A program made the translations under genes and the position numbers. From the NCBI RefSeq assembly GCF_026711005.1, contig NZ_JAPPVJ010000003.1:124001-188000 (forward strand): 64,000 nucleotides of DNA, given 5' to 3'. This document shows positions 37,000 to 47,022 of the stretch, piece after piece (the first letter of the stretch is position 1; each line of letters begins with the position of its first letter). The notes under the pieces were generated by a model. It saw nothing but the letters and a program-made list of their open reading frames with translations. It had not been told where the DNA came from and searched no databases. This DNA is from Sphingobacterium sp. UT-1RO-CII-1 (GTDB taxonomy: Bacteria > Bacteroidota > Bacteroidia > Sphingobacteriales > Sphingobacteriaceae).

Positions 37000-38634
37000 A
37001 TGAACATATTAAAATATTTACCACTGATTGCATTTGTGTTTGCTTTTCAAAGCTGCACAAAAGACCTTCAGTCTCTCAATGATAACCCGGCCGGTTTCGC
37101 CGAGTTAGACCCAAGTTATCAATTTACAAAGGTGCAGACCGGCTTAGCCGGAGATCGCGAAGATGTCTGGCGCTATGACCTTCTCGTAGCTTCTCCTATG
37201 GTCCAACATCTTGCCGGTGCCTGGGGTGTTCAAGCTGGCGGCATGTACCAAATCATGGAAAAAGCATACTGGACCGGCCACTGGGAAGCTACTTACCCAC
37301 GCGAACTAAAAAACATACAGGATATCGTCGACAAGACCGCAGATGTTCCCGAGCAAGCAAATATCCATGCTGCAGCACGTATCTTGCGCGTATTTATTTT
37401 CGCTAAACTAACCGATCTTTACGGCGACATCCCCTACTCTGAAGCCATAAAAGGCTTCACCGAAGGAAAATTTCTTCCTAAATATGATAAACAAGAGGAT
37501 ATTTATATGGATTTCTTCAAAGAACTTGAAGAAGCCGTTACTTCTTTCGATGAAACAGCAGGCCCCTTCAATGGTGACATTTTTTTCAATGGTAATGTTG
37601 CACAGTGGAAAAAGTTTGGCAACTCTTTACGTTTACGTTTAGGTTTTAGAATAGTAAATGTCAATCCTTCGGAATCCAAAAAACAAGTAGAGGCTGCCAT
37701 AGCAGGAGGTGTCATGACGAGCAACGCCGACATCGCCATGACAAAGCACATGGCGCTCAGCTATTCGGATGGTGAATTACGTGGTAACGGGCGTTCGCAA
37801 GTTTTCAAGCTAGACGTCGTATCCAGTAATTTCAGATTAGTAAACACACTTGTCGATTTCATGAGTTCTCGTAAAGACCCCCGCTTAAATATTTATAGCA
37901 GGGCATATTATGGTGTAGGAATTATCGGCGTTTCACGTGACATACAAGACATCACCCATTTAATCGAACCTCTAGGTATGAAACCAGGCGGTCTACCCTG
38001 GGTAGAAGCCGTAAACTACGGTATCTTGAAAGACAGCGATGACCAGCCTATCATCAACCCTGCGGATGGAAATCCTTATAATGTCGACTTCATGACAAGC
38101 TTACGTCAGCCTAGCGAATATGTTTCAGCACTAGACGCTCCGAGTTTTCATTTCACATATGCAGAAGTAGAACTTTTAAAAGCCGAAGCTGCTCTAAGAG
38201 GTTGGGCCGGTCTATCTGACGCTAAAACACATTTCAACAAAGGGCTAGAAGCCAGTTGCGATATGATGAGTCTATATCCTGGCGCCCCTGCAATACCAGC
38301 AGCTGCCATCAATGAATTGAAAGCGAGCTACAGCCCTTTTCCTACAGGTTTTGAAGCAGCTATGGATGCAATCCATGGTCAAATGTGGGTTAACTTCTTC
38401 CTTAACGGTGTAGAAGCATACTCAAACTACAGAAGAACAGGATATCCTTCACAATTAATTCCGTTTAAATCCTTAGCGTGGTACACCAGTGAAACAGATG
38501 GCGTTATGCCCAAACGTTTCTTTTACCCTACAGCTGAGTTTATCCAGAACAAAACAAGCTACCAAGAGGCAATTGATCGTTTAGGTGGTAAAGACGACTG
38601 GTTGAAACCAGTATGGTGGGATACTAATAACTAA
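37000..38634 (+). CDS. SusD-like surface lipoprotein (SusD/RagB group 2 type)
   Basis: 544 residues. The lipoprotein signal ends AFQSC (Cys about 19), then TKDLQSLNDNPAGFAELDP. The sequence follows the SusD-like group whose hallmarks are ILRVFIFAKLTDLYGDIPYSEA and NGVEAYSNYRRTGYP. It forms the lid of the upstream SusC. After the stop codon comes a TAA microsatellite (38632-38648) giving several tandem stops before the next start. Confidence 0.93.
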   Translation: MNILKYLPLIAFVFAFQSCTKDLQSLNDNPAGFAELDPSYQFTKVQTGLAGDREDVWRYDLLVASPMVQHLAGAWGVQAGGMYQIMEKAYWTGHWEATYPRELKNIQDIVDKTADVPEQANIHAAARILRVFIFAKLTDLYGDIPYSEAIKGFTEGKFLPKYDKQEDIYMDFFKELEEAVTSFDETAGPFNGDIFFNGNVAQWKKFGNSLRLRLGFRIVNVNPSESKKQVEAAIAGGVMTSNADIAMTKHMALSYSDGELRGNGRSQVFKLDVVSSNFRLVNTLVDFMSSRKDPRLNIYSRAYYGVGIIGVSRDIQDITHLIEPLGMKPGGLPWVEAVNYGILKDSDDQPIINPADGNPYNVDFMTSLRQPSEYVSALDAPSFHFTYAEVELLKAEAALRGWAGLSDAKTHFNKGLEASCDMMSLYPGAPAIPAAAINELKASYSPFPTGFEAAMDAIHGQMWVNFFLNGVEAYSNYRRTGYPSQLIPFKSLAWYTSETDGVMPKRFFYPTAEFIQNKTSYQEAIDRLGGKDDWLKPVWWDTNN

Positions 38635-38653
38635 TAATAATAATAATACAACT

Positions 38654-40006
38654 ATGAGAACAGCCAACGTTATTCTAGTCTTATACAAGGTTATTGCGTT
38701 ATGCGCTATCAGCTTACTGTATATTTCTTGTTCAAAAGAAGAACAACAACAGACTGACGTTGCTGCTGTTCAAATTTTCAACGACCCCAGCTCAGCTCTT
38801 GTAGCTCGGGTTGTTGTTTCTCTAAATACATCTAGAACCATTAAAATTAGTTGTTACAATGAAAACAAACAACTGGTATACAACAACGTATCTTTTAACA
38901 AGCAAACACACAATGTTTCACTTCTACAGCTCAAAGAAAAAACCAACTATTACATAGAAGTAGCTGTCCTCGACGAAAAGTCAGAATTCAGCACTATAGA
39001 AAAAGTCAATTTTACGACAGCTGCGATACCTTCTTGGGTAACTGATTTCTACTCCCCTGATCTTAATAAAATAAATGATCCTTTAAATGGCTACTATCTT
39101 TTTGCCAACATGAAAAGTCCCGGATGCATTTACATGATTAACTCCAAAGGCGAAATAGTATGGTATAAAACAACAGAAGCCGTTGTTAAAAGTGTACACG
39201 CCACTCCTAAAGGAAGTGTTTTAGCCATACTCGATCAAAATGGAACAAATTTCGGGGATGGAAATATCGTTTTAGAAACCTCTTTAGCCGGCGACACTCT
39301 CTTTCATTTAGAATATGGTAAAAAGGGATTTGACAAATGGGTACACCACGATCTAGCGATCAACCCGCAAGGAAATATTATTGCCGTTACCAACACCTTT
39401 CAAGGCGGTTTTCCCGGTGATGGTTTAGTGGAGTGGAGCAGTTCGGGCAATAAAGTCTGGGAATGGTCTACTTTTGATGTACAGCATGAAATTGATCCAA
39501 ACATTCAAGAACAACCTTGGGTTAATTCTGTATTCATAGATCACGATGGCCATTATCTTCTCTCGTTACGTGCACTTGATCAGGTATGGAAAGTACATTC
39601 TTCCAGTGGTAAAGTACTTTGGAAACTGGGCAAAAACGGCAATATCAAAATGGATCAACCTATCCATTTCCTGCGCCAACATTACGCCCACCGTAATCAT
39701 CAAGGTGAGCTCATGCTATTCGATAATGGCAGTGATGAACGTCCTTATTCCCGAGTGCTTTCTTACACTATTAATGAAGAAAACCTTACCGGCAGTATAA
39801 GCTCCATCACCGATTTACCCAAAGACAACTATTCGCCAATCATGGGCAGTGCTTTTTTACTCCCCGACAATAATATACTTACGGCAAGCTCATCCAGCCT
39901 TACAGCTTTAAAATTAGATCCACTGGGCAACACCTTATTCAAGCTAAAATTTAAAAGCCCTATTTACCGTATCGAGTACATTCCATCTTCTATATTCATA
40001 AAGTAG
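38654..40006 (+). CDS. Arylsulfotransferase (ASST)-like lipoprotein
   Basis: 450 residues. The lipoprotein signal ends LLYISC (Cys about 26), then an Ig-like N-terminal domain (about 35-125) and a six-bladed propeller (about 130-450). Features resembling bacterial aryl-sulfate sulfotransferases are the opening GYYLFANMKSPGCIYMINSKGEIVWY, HATPKGS, the His pair in KWVHHDLAINPQGNI and QHYAHRNHQGELMLFDNG. Classical enzymes move sulfate between phenols through a catalytic His. Whether this protein is active or a sugar-binding propeller is open. It lies 19 bases after SusD in the ECF-controlled operon, so a role in handling the imported molecule is likely. Confidence 0.7.
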   Translation: MRTANVILVLYKVIALCAISLLYISCSKEEQQQTDVAAVQIFNDPSSALVARVVVSLNTSRTIKISCYNENKQLVYNNVSFNKQTHNVSLLQLKEKTNYYIEVAVLDEKSEFSTIEKVNFTTAAIPSWVTDFYSPDLNKINDPLNGYYLFANMKSPGCIYMINSKGEIVWYKTTEAVVKSVHATPKGSVLAILDQNGTNFGDGNIVLETSLAGDTLFHLEYGKKGFDKWVHHDLAINPQGNIIAVTNTFQGGFPGDGLVEWSSSGNKVWEWSTFDVQHEIDPNIQEQPWVNSVFIDHDGHYLLSLRALDQVWKVHSSSGKVLWKLGKNGNIKMDQPIHFLRQHYAHRNHQGELMLFDNGSDERPYSRVLSYTINEENLTGSISSITDLPKDNYSPIMGSAFLLPDNNILTASSSSLTALKLDPLGNTLFKLKFKSPIYRIEYIPSSIFIK

Positions 40007-40127
40007 CCAAAACATACTCCATTAATCAAAAACCGACAGAATAAGCCAAAGCCATATTTCGCCCATATATCCTTTACCCGAGGTTGCAGCACCTCCTCGC
40101 TCCCTCTTCTTTTTCAATAATGTTCCG

Positions 40128-40135
40128 TACCTTTG
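40128..40135 (+). promoter_or_regulatory. -7 box upstream of queE
   Basis: TACCTTTG matches TAnnTTTG and lies 17 bases before the ATG at 40153. Confidence 0.45.
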
Positions 40136-40152
40136 TGACCTAAATAAATAAA

Positions 40153-40776
40153 ATGTCAAATCAGGTTCCTGCAGACGGCAGCATGCTTCCACTCATGGAA
40201 GAGTTTTATACTATACAAGGCGAAGGTTATCACACAGGCAAAGCCGCTTATTTTATCCGATTGGGCGGATGCGATGTAGGCTGTCATTGGTGCGATGTCA
40301 AAGAAAGTTGGGACGCCGATTTACACCCTTTAACACCTGCAGACACCATTATTAAAAACGCCCAAAAACACCCTGCAAAAACGGTCGTTATTACTGGGGG
40401 CGAACCCCTGCTTTACAACTTAGACTACCTTACTGCTGGTCTTCAAAAAGCAGGCATACAAACCTTTATAGAAACCTCTGGAGCTTACCCACTATCAGGT
40501 CATTGGGACTGGATATGCTTATCTCCTAAAAAGTTCAAAGCCCCACAAAAAAGTGTATTACAAGCTGCCGGCGAACTTAAAGTTATTGTCTTTAATAAAA
40601 GTGACTTTAAATGGGCTGAAGAGCATGCCCTGCATGTAAGTTCGCACTGTAAACTCTATTTACAGCCCGAATGGTCAAAATCTGCTGAAATGACTCCTTT
40701 AATTATTGACTATGTAAAGGAAAACCCGAAGTGGGATATCTCGCTTCAAACACATAAGTACCTCAACATTCCCTAG
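40153..40776 (+). CDS. queE: 7-carboxy-7-deazaguanine synthase
   Basis: 207 residues. The radical-SAM cysteine motif is GCDVGCHWC (CxxxCxxC, about 34-41) after FYTIQGEGYHTGKAAYFIRLGG, the conserved QueE opening. TGGEPLLYNLDYL is the SAM-binding GGEP motif. It converts 6-carboxytetrahydropterin to carboxydeazaguanine, the ring-contracting step of queuosine synthesis. Other que genes are not in the window. Confidence 0.95.
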   Translation: MSNQVPADGSMLPLMEEFYTIQGEGYHTGKAAYFIRLGGCDVGCHWCDVKESWDADLHPLTPADTIIKNAQKHPAKTVVITGGEPLLYNLDYLTAGLQKAGIQTFIETSGAYPLSGHWDWICLSPKKFKAPQKSVLQAAGELKVIVFNKSDFKWAEEHALHVSSHCKLYLQPEWSKSAEMTPLIIDYVKENPKWDISLQTHKYLNIP

Positions 40777-40837
40777 ATATAGCAAAATAAGGTAGACTTT
40801 TTCATTACTTTTGATTTGATACTACTTTTTTCCAGCT

Positions 40838-42739
40838 ATGATCTATATACAAACATATGTATTGTTTCTTCTTTTCTGCGTATCTTCAGTTTATGCCCAA
40901 AAGGCATCATCTAACAAACGTGCGCAATCTTCTTTTTTAGAAGCATCTAAAGCCCTGCAACAACACAACTACAGCAAAGCCGAAAGCCTGTTACTACAAG
41001 CAACCGTGCAAGACCCAACATTTGCAACAGCCTATCAACAACTTGCCGATATTTATAGAAAAAATGAACGCTACCAGGAAGCTGTAAAAACTTACCTACT
41101 TGTTCTACAGAATGACTCTAACCTTACGCCGCTAACCCATTTTGGTTTGGGAGAAGCCCTACTTTTCACAGGAAGCTATCTCCAAGCCCAACAACAACTT
41201 AACTCCTATAAGCGCAAAACCCGTTTATCAGGCAAGAGCCTCCAACTGGTTGATAAATATTTAGCAGACTGCGCCTTCAGCTTGCAACAGCAGAACCAAG
41301 CCTCCCTGTTACGGCTCACTCTGCTGCCCAATAGCATTAACACCGAACATGAAGAATATTTCCCAAAGCTGACTGCCGACAACAAAACCATTGTCTTCAC
41401 AAGAAAAGAAAACAATCAAGAAAACTTTTACGAAAGCCAACTGCTTGGTGAAAATGAATGGTCAGAAGCCGTACAGCTGGACGGTCAAATAAACTCTACA
41501 CATTACAACGAAGGGGCACATTGCATTTCTCCTGATGGTAAATACCTATTCTTCACAGGTTGCAATTGGCCCAATGGGCTAGGCAGTTGCGACATTTATG
41601 TCTCAAAAAAGGAAAACGGCAAATGGCAGACTCCCCATAATCTGGGAGCTCCTATAAACAGCCGCGGCTGGGAATCACAACCGGCTATTTCTGCCGATGG
41701 AAGAACACTCTACTTTGTAAGTAACAAACCGGGGGGCTACGGTGGCTACGACATCTACAAATCTCTTCTCTTGCCGGATGGGCAATGGTCAGCCCCACAA
41801 AACTTAGGTCCGCAGATCAACACAGCCTTTGACGAAAGCGCTCCTTATATACACGCCGATGGACAAACCCTTTACTTTGCCTCCAACGGTTGGCCTGGCT
41901 ATGGACAAAAAGACATCTATAGTTCCAAAATAGATAGTCTTGGCAACTGGGGCATTCCCAAAAACCTCGGCCAACCTATCAACAACTTCCTCAACCAAAC
42001 CTCCTTTCATATCAGTATGAATGGTAAAATCGGGCATCTATCCAGCCAAGACAGTACAGGCCGCATGAAAATATTCAGTTTTGAAATGCCCAAAGATTCT
42101 CGTCCAACGCCTGTTGCTTACATACTTGGCACGATTAAGGACAAAAACACAGAGCAGGCTTTAGACGCCACCATATCAGTAACCGCTGTTGATAAAGACT
42201 CCATCATTTTTCAAGATGAAAGTGATTACGCAGACGGAACTTTTCTTGCCGTTTTACCTATAGGCTACACTTATGCTGTTCATATTCAGCGAGAAGGTTA
42301 CCTTTTCGAGTCACAACAGTATGCCTTAAACAACCCTAAGCACACCGACGAACAGTTTGAAAGCACCATCTTCTTAAAGCCTATTACTTTGGGCGCTGGC
42401 AGTACATTAAACAACATCTACTTCGACGTCAACAAATACGAGCTATTATCAAGTTCACAAGCCGACCTCTCTGCACTAATCTCTTTTTTAAATATTAATA
42501 AGGGATTGACTATTGAAATAGAAGGTCATACCGACAATACCGGAGATACAGACCATAATATGCAACTCTCCGAAAAACGAGCTCTGTCCGTTAAAGATTA
42601 TTTAATACAGCAGGGTATCAAAGCCCACCGTATATCTGCCAAGGGCTACGGCTCTTCAGCTCCTGTAGCTACCAACGAAACAGAAAAAGGCCGTCAACTT
42701 AATCGTCGAACAGCCTTCAAGATTTTAAAAATGCAATAA
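40838..42739 (+). CDS. OmpA-family protein with TPR and PD40 propeller repeats
   Basis: 633 residues. A signal peptide (about 1-21, ending VYAQ) is followed by TPR repeats (about 30-150, SFLEASKALQQHNYSKAESLL), PD40/WD40-like propeller strands (about 170-400, SPDGKYLFFTGC, SADGRTLYFVSN, HADGQTLYFASN), a carboxypeptidase-like linker and a C-terminal OmpA domain (about 515-633, IEIEGHTDNTGDTDHNMQLSEKRA) that binds peptidoglycan. This is a common Bacteroidota envelope architecture; some relatives belong to gliding or type IX secretion systems, but no partners are present here. Confidence 0.9.
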   Translation: MIYIQTYVLFLLFCVSSVYAQKASSNKRAQSSFLEASKALQQHNYSKAESLLLQATVQDPTFATAYQQLADIYRKNERYQEAVKTYLLVLQNDSNLTPLTHFGLGEALLFTGSYLQAQQQLNSYKRKTRLSGKSLQLVDKYLADCAFSLQQQNQASLLRLTLLPNSINTEHEEYFPKLTADNKTIVFTRKENNQENFYESQLLGENEWSEAVQLDGQINSTHYNEGAHCISPDGKYLFFTGCNWPNGLGSCDIYVSKKENGKWQTPHNLGAPINSRGWESQPAISADGRTLYFVSNKPGGYGGYDIYKSLLLPDGQWSAPQNLGPQINTAFDESAPYIHADGQTLYFASNGWPGYGQKDIYSSKIDSLGNWGIPKNLGQPINNFLNQTSFHISMNGKIGHLSSQDSTGRMKIFSFEMPKDSRPTPVAYILGTIKDKNTEQALDATISVTAVDKDSIIFQDESDYADGTFLAVLPIGYTYAVHIQREGYLFESQQYALNNPKHTDEQFESTIFLKPITLGAGSTLNNIYFDVNKYELLSSSQADLSALISFLNINKGLTIEIEGHTDNTGDTDHNMQLSEKRALSVKDYLIQQGIKAHRISAKGYGSSAPVATNETEKGRQLNRRTAFKILKMQ

Positions 42740-42744
42740 AATTA

Positions 42745-44436
42745 TTAAAGATTCTGCTTTTTCAACTCTTCCACAGCATATGCAGCAGCTCTTGCCGTTA
42801 AGGCCATAAATGTCAGCGAAGGGTTCTGTGTACCGGTCGAAGTCATGCAGGCCCCATCTGTTACGAAAACATTCGGGCAGCTATGCAATTGGTTCCACTT
42901 ATTCAAGAGTGAAGTTTTCGGATCATTTCCCATCCTTACACCGCCCATCTCATGGATATCCAACCCTGGATTTTGCCCACTGCGGTGCTGCCAAATATTC
43001 TTAACTCCGGCTGCTTCCAGCATCTCAGCGCCTTGATTCAGGAAATCCTCTCTTGATTTCTCATCATTTTCATCATAGCCCACAGCTATACGAAGTAGCG
43101 GTACATCATATTGATCTTTCTCTGCGCTACTCAGCCCCACATAGTTTTCCTCTTTTGGTATTGTCTCTCCTTGCATCATCATCCCTACATGCCATGCCCC
43201 TACCTCAGTAAGTGCATCTTTAAATGTACCGCCCAACGTATCGGCAGGTACATTATCTCCCCTCCCTCTATAAGCACCAAAAAACGAAGCATAACCCCTC
43301 AGAAAATCCATTTCCTGTTTCTTTACATTTCTAAAATTCGGTATAATAGGCTGTGTCGGTCTGCGTCCATAATAATATTTATCCTCATATCCTTCAAAAG
43401 TTCCTCCCAGCGTCCCTGTATAATTATGGAAAGCTACATATTTACCCAACAGTCCATTATCATTTCCCAGTCCATTTGGAAAACGATCTGAAGTCGAGTT
43501 CAATAATATCTGATTGGATGCCAATGTCGAAGCATTTAAGAAAATTATTCTCGCATAATATTCGGTCATCTCCTTTGTTTCCGCATCAATCACCCGCACT
43601 CCCTTTGCTTTCCCCTGTTGCTCATCATAAATAATTGAATGCACAACAGACTGTGGTCTCAAAGTCATATTCCCTGTTTTCTCTGCCCAGGGCAAAGTCG
43701 ATGCATTTGAACTAAAATAACCGCCGAAAGGACAGCCCCTCTGGCATAAAGAACGTGCCTGGCACTTCATCCGCCCTTGCTGAATATGGATTTCTTTAGG
43801 TTCTGTAATATGCGCACAGCGTCCTGCTATAACTTGCCTATCTTGGTATTTTTCCTGTATTTTTCGTTGAATTTCCCGTTCTACACTATTCATCTCAAAT
43901 GCCGGCAGGAACTCACCGTCGGGCATCGCTGCATTTCCGTCTTTATTTCCCGATACACCGATAAACTTCTCTACATGGCTATACCAAGGTGCTATATCTT
44001 TATAACGGATTGGCCAGTCCACAGCAAAGCCATCCCTTTCAGGCCCCTCAAAATCAAAGTCGCTCCAGCGTTGTACTTGCCGAGCCCATAACAAAGACTT
44101 TCCCCCTACATTATACCCTCTGATCCAGTCAAAAGGTTTTTCTTGAATATAAGGCTGCTCCTTATCTTTTGTAAAGAAATGCATAGCATCCTCTTTAAAC
44201 GCATAACAGCGCGAGGCTATTGGATTCTCTCGAATCATCTCCAAAGACAATTGTCCCCTATGCTCAAAATCCCAGGGTCCTAAATTTGCTGTCGGATAAT
44301 CCTTAATGTGCTTCACATCTTTTCCCCGTTCCAAAACCAATGTTTTCAGTCCCCTTTCGCACAATTCTTTCGCAGCCCAGCCACCGGCTATTCCCGAGCC
44401 GATAACAATGGCATCATAATTAGGTTGGTCAGCCAT
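42745..44436 (-). CDS. GMC-family FAD-dependent oxidoreductase
   Basis: 563 residues. The FAD motif is VIGSGIAGGWAAKEL (about 12-26) with the second-strand Glu in LVLERG. The family's C-terminal active site is DIHEMGGVRMGNDPKTS with catalytic His and GTQNPSLTFMAL with Asn. A cysteine-rich insert (CQARSLCQRGCPFGG, about 230) is typical of the gluconate-2-dehydrogenase/glucoside-3-dehydrogenase branch. It has no signal peptide; relatives are exported with a small Tat-bearing subunit, which is missing here. It is followed upstream by two Gfo/Idh/MocA genes with 3-10 bp gaps, indicating a sugar-oxidising operon. Confidence 0.88.
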   Translation of the reverse strand: MADQPNYDAIVIGSGIAGGWAAKELCERGLKTLVLERGKDVKHIKDYPTANLGPWDFEHRGQLSLEMIRENPIASRCYAFKEDAMHFFTKDKEQPYIQEKPFDWIRGYNVGGKSLLWARQVQRWSDFDFEGPERDGFAVDWPIRYKDIAPWYSHVEKFIGVSGNKDGNAAMPDGEFLPAFEMNSVEREIQRKIQEKYQDRQVIAGRCAHITEPKEIHIQQGRMKCQARSLCQRGCPFGGYFSSNASTLPWAEKTGNMTLRPQSVVHSIIYDEQQGKAKGVRVIDAETKEMTEYYARIIFLNASTLASNQILLNSTSDRFPNGLGNDNGLLGKYVAFHNYTGTLGGTFEGYEDKYYYGRRPTQPIIPNFRNVKKQEMDFLRGYASFFGAYRGRGDNVPADTLGGTFKDALTEVGAWHVGMMMQGETIPKEENYVGLSSAEKDQYDVPLLRIAVGYDENDEKSREDFLNQGAEMLEAAGVKNIWQHRSGQNPGLDIHEMGGVRMGNDPKTSLLNKWNQLHSCPNVFVTDGACMTSTGTQNPSLTFMALTARAAAYAVEELKKQNL

Positions 44437-44446
44437 ATATTATTTT

Positions 44447-45517
44447 TTAAACAGAAACAAATGTGCCATTTTTCACCGACTCATCACAAGCTAATGCAAT
44501 CTTCAAACTATTCAAGGCATCCTGCATTGACTTAGAGAGGTCCATATCTTCTTGAATGGCTTTCAAAAAGAAAGCCTGTTCCCTATCGCAAAGCTCCTGA
44601 TGATTAGGTTCATCATCCAGGTTAATCCACTCGTCTTCTTTTACAAACTCATTTTTTTCATCAATATCTGCATAGTGCACTCTTAACGACTCTGTTTGCG
44701 TATGTGCTTCTACCGAATCTGATTTGCCACTGCTTCCTGCATCCTGCGCCACTATAGACACGGAACCTTTTGGCCCGATCACATCTTTTACAAAAAATGC
44801 TGTTTCACTAATCATTGGCCCCCAGCCAGCTTCATACCACCCTACCGAACCATCGTCAAAACGTATCTGCAATTGCCCATAATTATAATTATCTGCTGGT
44901 ATATCCTCCGTCAAACGGGCACCTATCGCCGACACCTGCGTTGGTTTTGCATCTGTCATCTGGCACATCACATCAATATAGTGCACACCACAATCCACGA
45001 TAGGACTTAAGCTCTTCATCAAATTACGGTGTACATCCCACATATAGCCTCTGCTCTGCTGGTTTAAGTTCATTCTAAAAACTAAAGGGCTTCCCAAAGT
45101 TCGTCCCATTTCTATAAACTTAATCCAAGAAGGGTGATGCCTTAAAATATAGCCTATTACCAATTTTTTACCTGCATTATTTGCTGCATCTATCACACGT
45201 TGTGCCCCCTCTACAGTATCTGCTAAAGGTTTCTCTACGAAAACATGTGCCCCGCTCTGAAATGCTTTTATGGCATAATCTTCATGTGTATCGGGGTAAG
45301 TCGATATACAAACCGCATCAGGTTTCGATTTAGCCAATGCGTCCTCATACACTTCAAATGTTGGATAGCTGGCTCCCAATTTTTCATTCAACTTATGCTT
45401 ACTATCTCCCCTAGATACCAACCCCACTATTTCAAAACCTTCCAAATGATGATAAGCCGTAGCATGAGAAGCTCCCATGTTTCCGCAACCCACCACCAAT
45501 ACCTTAATATTTTTCAT
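44447..45517 (-). CDS. Gfo/Idh/MocA-family oxidoreductase (cytoplasmic)
   Basis: 356 residues. The N-terminal Rossmann motif is VLVVGCGNMGASHATAYH, and the family's EKP motif is HVFVEKPLADTVEGA (about 93-107). GVHYIDVMCQM carries the typical His of the active site. It has no export signal. NAD(P)-dependent relatives act on sugars, inositols or 3-keto sugars. It starts 3 bases after the second oxidoreductase gene, and the GMC gene follows after 10 bases. Confidence 0.88.
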   Translation of the reverse strand: MKNIKVLVVGCGNMGASHATAYHHLEGFEIVGLVSRGDSKHKLNEKLGASYPTFEVYEDALAKSKPDAVCISTYPDTHEDYAIKAFQSGAHVFVEKPLADTVEGAQRVIDAANNAGKKLVIGYILRHHPSWIKFIEMGRTLGSPLVFRMNLNQQSRGYMWDVHRNLMKSLSPIVDCGVHYIDVMCQMTDAKPTQVSAIGARLTEDIPADNYNYGQLQIRFDDGSVGWYEAGWGPMISETAFFVKDVIGPKGSVSIVAQDAGSSGKSDSVEAHTQTESLRVHYADIDEKNEFVKEDEWINLDDEPNHQELCDREQAFFLKAIQEDMDLSKSMQDALNSLKIALACDESVKNGTFVSV

Positions 45518-45520
45518 TTC

Positions 45521-46795
45521 TTACGTAAACTTATAATGCCCAGGACGCGCTATAGGCTGCTCATCCAATTTCATATCCCAACTATAATCCTCAATCGCAG
45601 GCCCTACTTTTTCGGTTGAGTTTATAATCTCTTCATGCGAGATTGTTTTTCCTGAATAGGCAGACAGACGTCCCCATATGGCCAACAACGTTGAATTTGT
45701 CATAAAGTCATCGTTTAGTACTTTTCCTTCTCGAATAGCCTTAAACAATTCATCGTGCTGTGTCTGGTACATATTATTCAGACGTTTAGTATTCTTCCAA
45801 GGATCTTTACCAAAAATATCATAACTGCTATTTATCGATACATCAGCATAACCTTCCATTCCCATTACCTCGACCGAATTCCTTGAAGTTGTACCGTTCT
45901 GTTGTCTTCCAAAATGGAATCCTCTAAACCCGTTATCATATACATACTCGACAGCAAAATGATCATAAACATTTCCAAATTTATTCCATGGCCTGCTTTG
46001 CCTTCCACCTGTTGCAGTCACTTTAGTAGGCACAATGTCGCCCAATATCCACGACATATAGTCAATACTATGCACCGTTTGTTCCACAATCAAATCGCCC
46101 GAGTAGCGTTGCTGATAGACCCAATTTCTTAATTGATACTCCACATCGTTCCATTCTGGTTTCCTATCCTTATAACTAAGCTCGCCGCCGTGTCTAAAAG
46201 TAGAAATCGCTTTAATCTCTCCTACCGATCCGCTTTTGATACGCTCTACAAAATCCCTATTCGGGAAAGAATAACGAAAACAAAACCCACTTACAATACA
46301 TAATTTTTTCTCTTTCGCCAATTTCACTGCTGCTTCCACCTCATGTACCCCCGGTATATCTACTGCCACAGGTTTCTCACAAAACACGTGTTTTCCTTCT
46401 TTTACTGCTAAGGTGATATGTGCAGGTCTAAAACTTGGGGGTGTACACAATAATACGACGTCAACATCAGATTTTATCAGTTTTTCATAAGCATCAAACC
46501 CCACATATGAACTTTTTTCGGTCACTTCTATACGATTACCATACTTTTCTTTTAAAGCCGACAGTGTATCGCCTAGATTATCGGCAAACACATCTGCCAA
46601 TGCAGTCACTACTACCCCAGGGTCGGCGTCCAAGGCCTGAAATACGGCTCCTGTCCCTCTTCCTCCACAGCCTATCAATCCTACTCGAATTTTACGGTTA
46701 TTCAAATCTCCTGTATTTGCCATAGCACCGCTGCTCATTGCAGCTGCTCCTAAAACTAAACTACTGTTTTTTATAAAATTACGTCGGTTGATCAT
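45521..46795 (-). CDS. Gfo/Idh/MocA-family oxidoreductase with Tat signal
   Basis: 424 residues. The N-terminus MINRRNFIKNSSLVLGAAAM is a Tat-like leader, followed by the Rossmann motif VGLIGCGGRGTGAV (about 39-52) and EKP motif HVFCEKPVAVDIPG (about 131-144). VEQTVHSIDYMSWILGD supplies the conserved His. Exported members carry tightly bound NAD and are common in Bacteroidota sugar loci. It is the first gene of the operon with 44447-45517 and the GMC oxidoreductase. Confidence 0.88.
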   Translation of the reverse strand: MINRRNFIKNSSLVLGAAAMSSGAMANTGDLNNRKIRVGLIGCGGRGTGAVFQALDADPGVVVTALADVFADNLGDTLSALKEKYGNRIEVTEKSSYVGFDAYEKLIKSDVDVVLLCTPPSFRPAHITLAVKEGKHVFCEKPVAVDIPGVHEVEAAVKLAKEKKLCIVSGFCFRYSFPNRDFVERIKSGSVGEIKAISTFRHGGELSYKDRKPEWNDVEYQLRNWVYQQRYSGDLIVEQTVHSIDYMSWILGDIVPTKVTATGGRQSRPWNKFGNVYDHFAVEYVYDNGFRGFHFGRQQNGTTSRNSVEVMGMEGYADVSINSSYDIFGKDPWKNTKRLNNMYQTQHDELFKAIREGKVLNDDFMTNSTLLAIWGRLSAYSGKTISHEEIINSTEKVGPAIEDYSWDMKLDEQPIARPGHYKFT

Positions 46796-47022
46796 AATGT
46801 GTCTTTCTGGTTTTAGCTTATTGCTTATTAACTGTTTTTAAAATTAAATTATTGAAAACAACATCTATTTTCAATGCCAAATTAATAATAACCAGCATAT
46901 TTTGCAAAATCGCTTCAAAGAAGTTACACCAATTATTGTTTTATCATAAAATCCTCCTTTCAAACCCCACACTACCCTATATTTTTTCCTTTAACATTCT
47001 ATTATTTTATCTATCTTGCTTT

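Noticed and set aside
43111..44091. Several 60-126-aa open frames opposite the GMC gene
   Set aside because: They mirror codon positions of a clear gene and have no recognisable domains.
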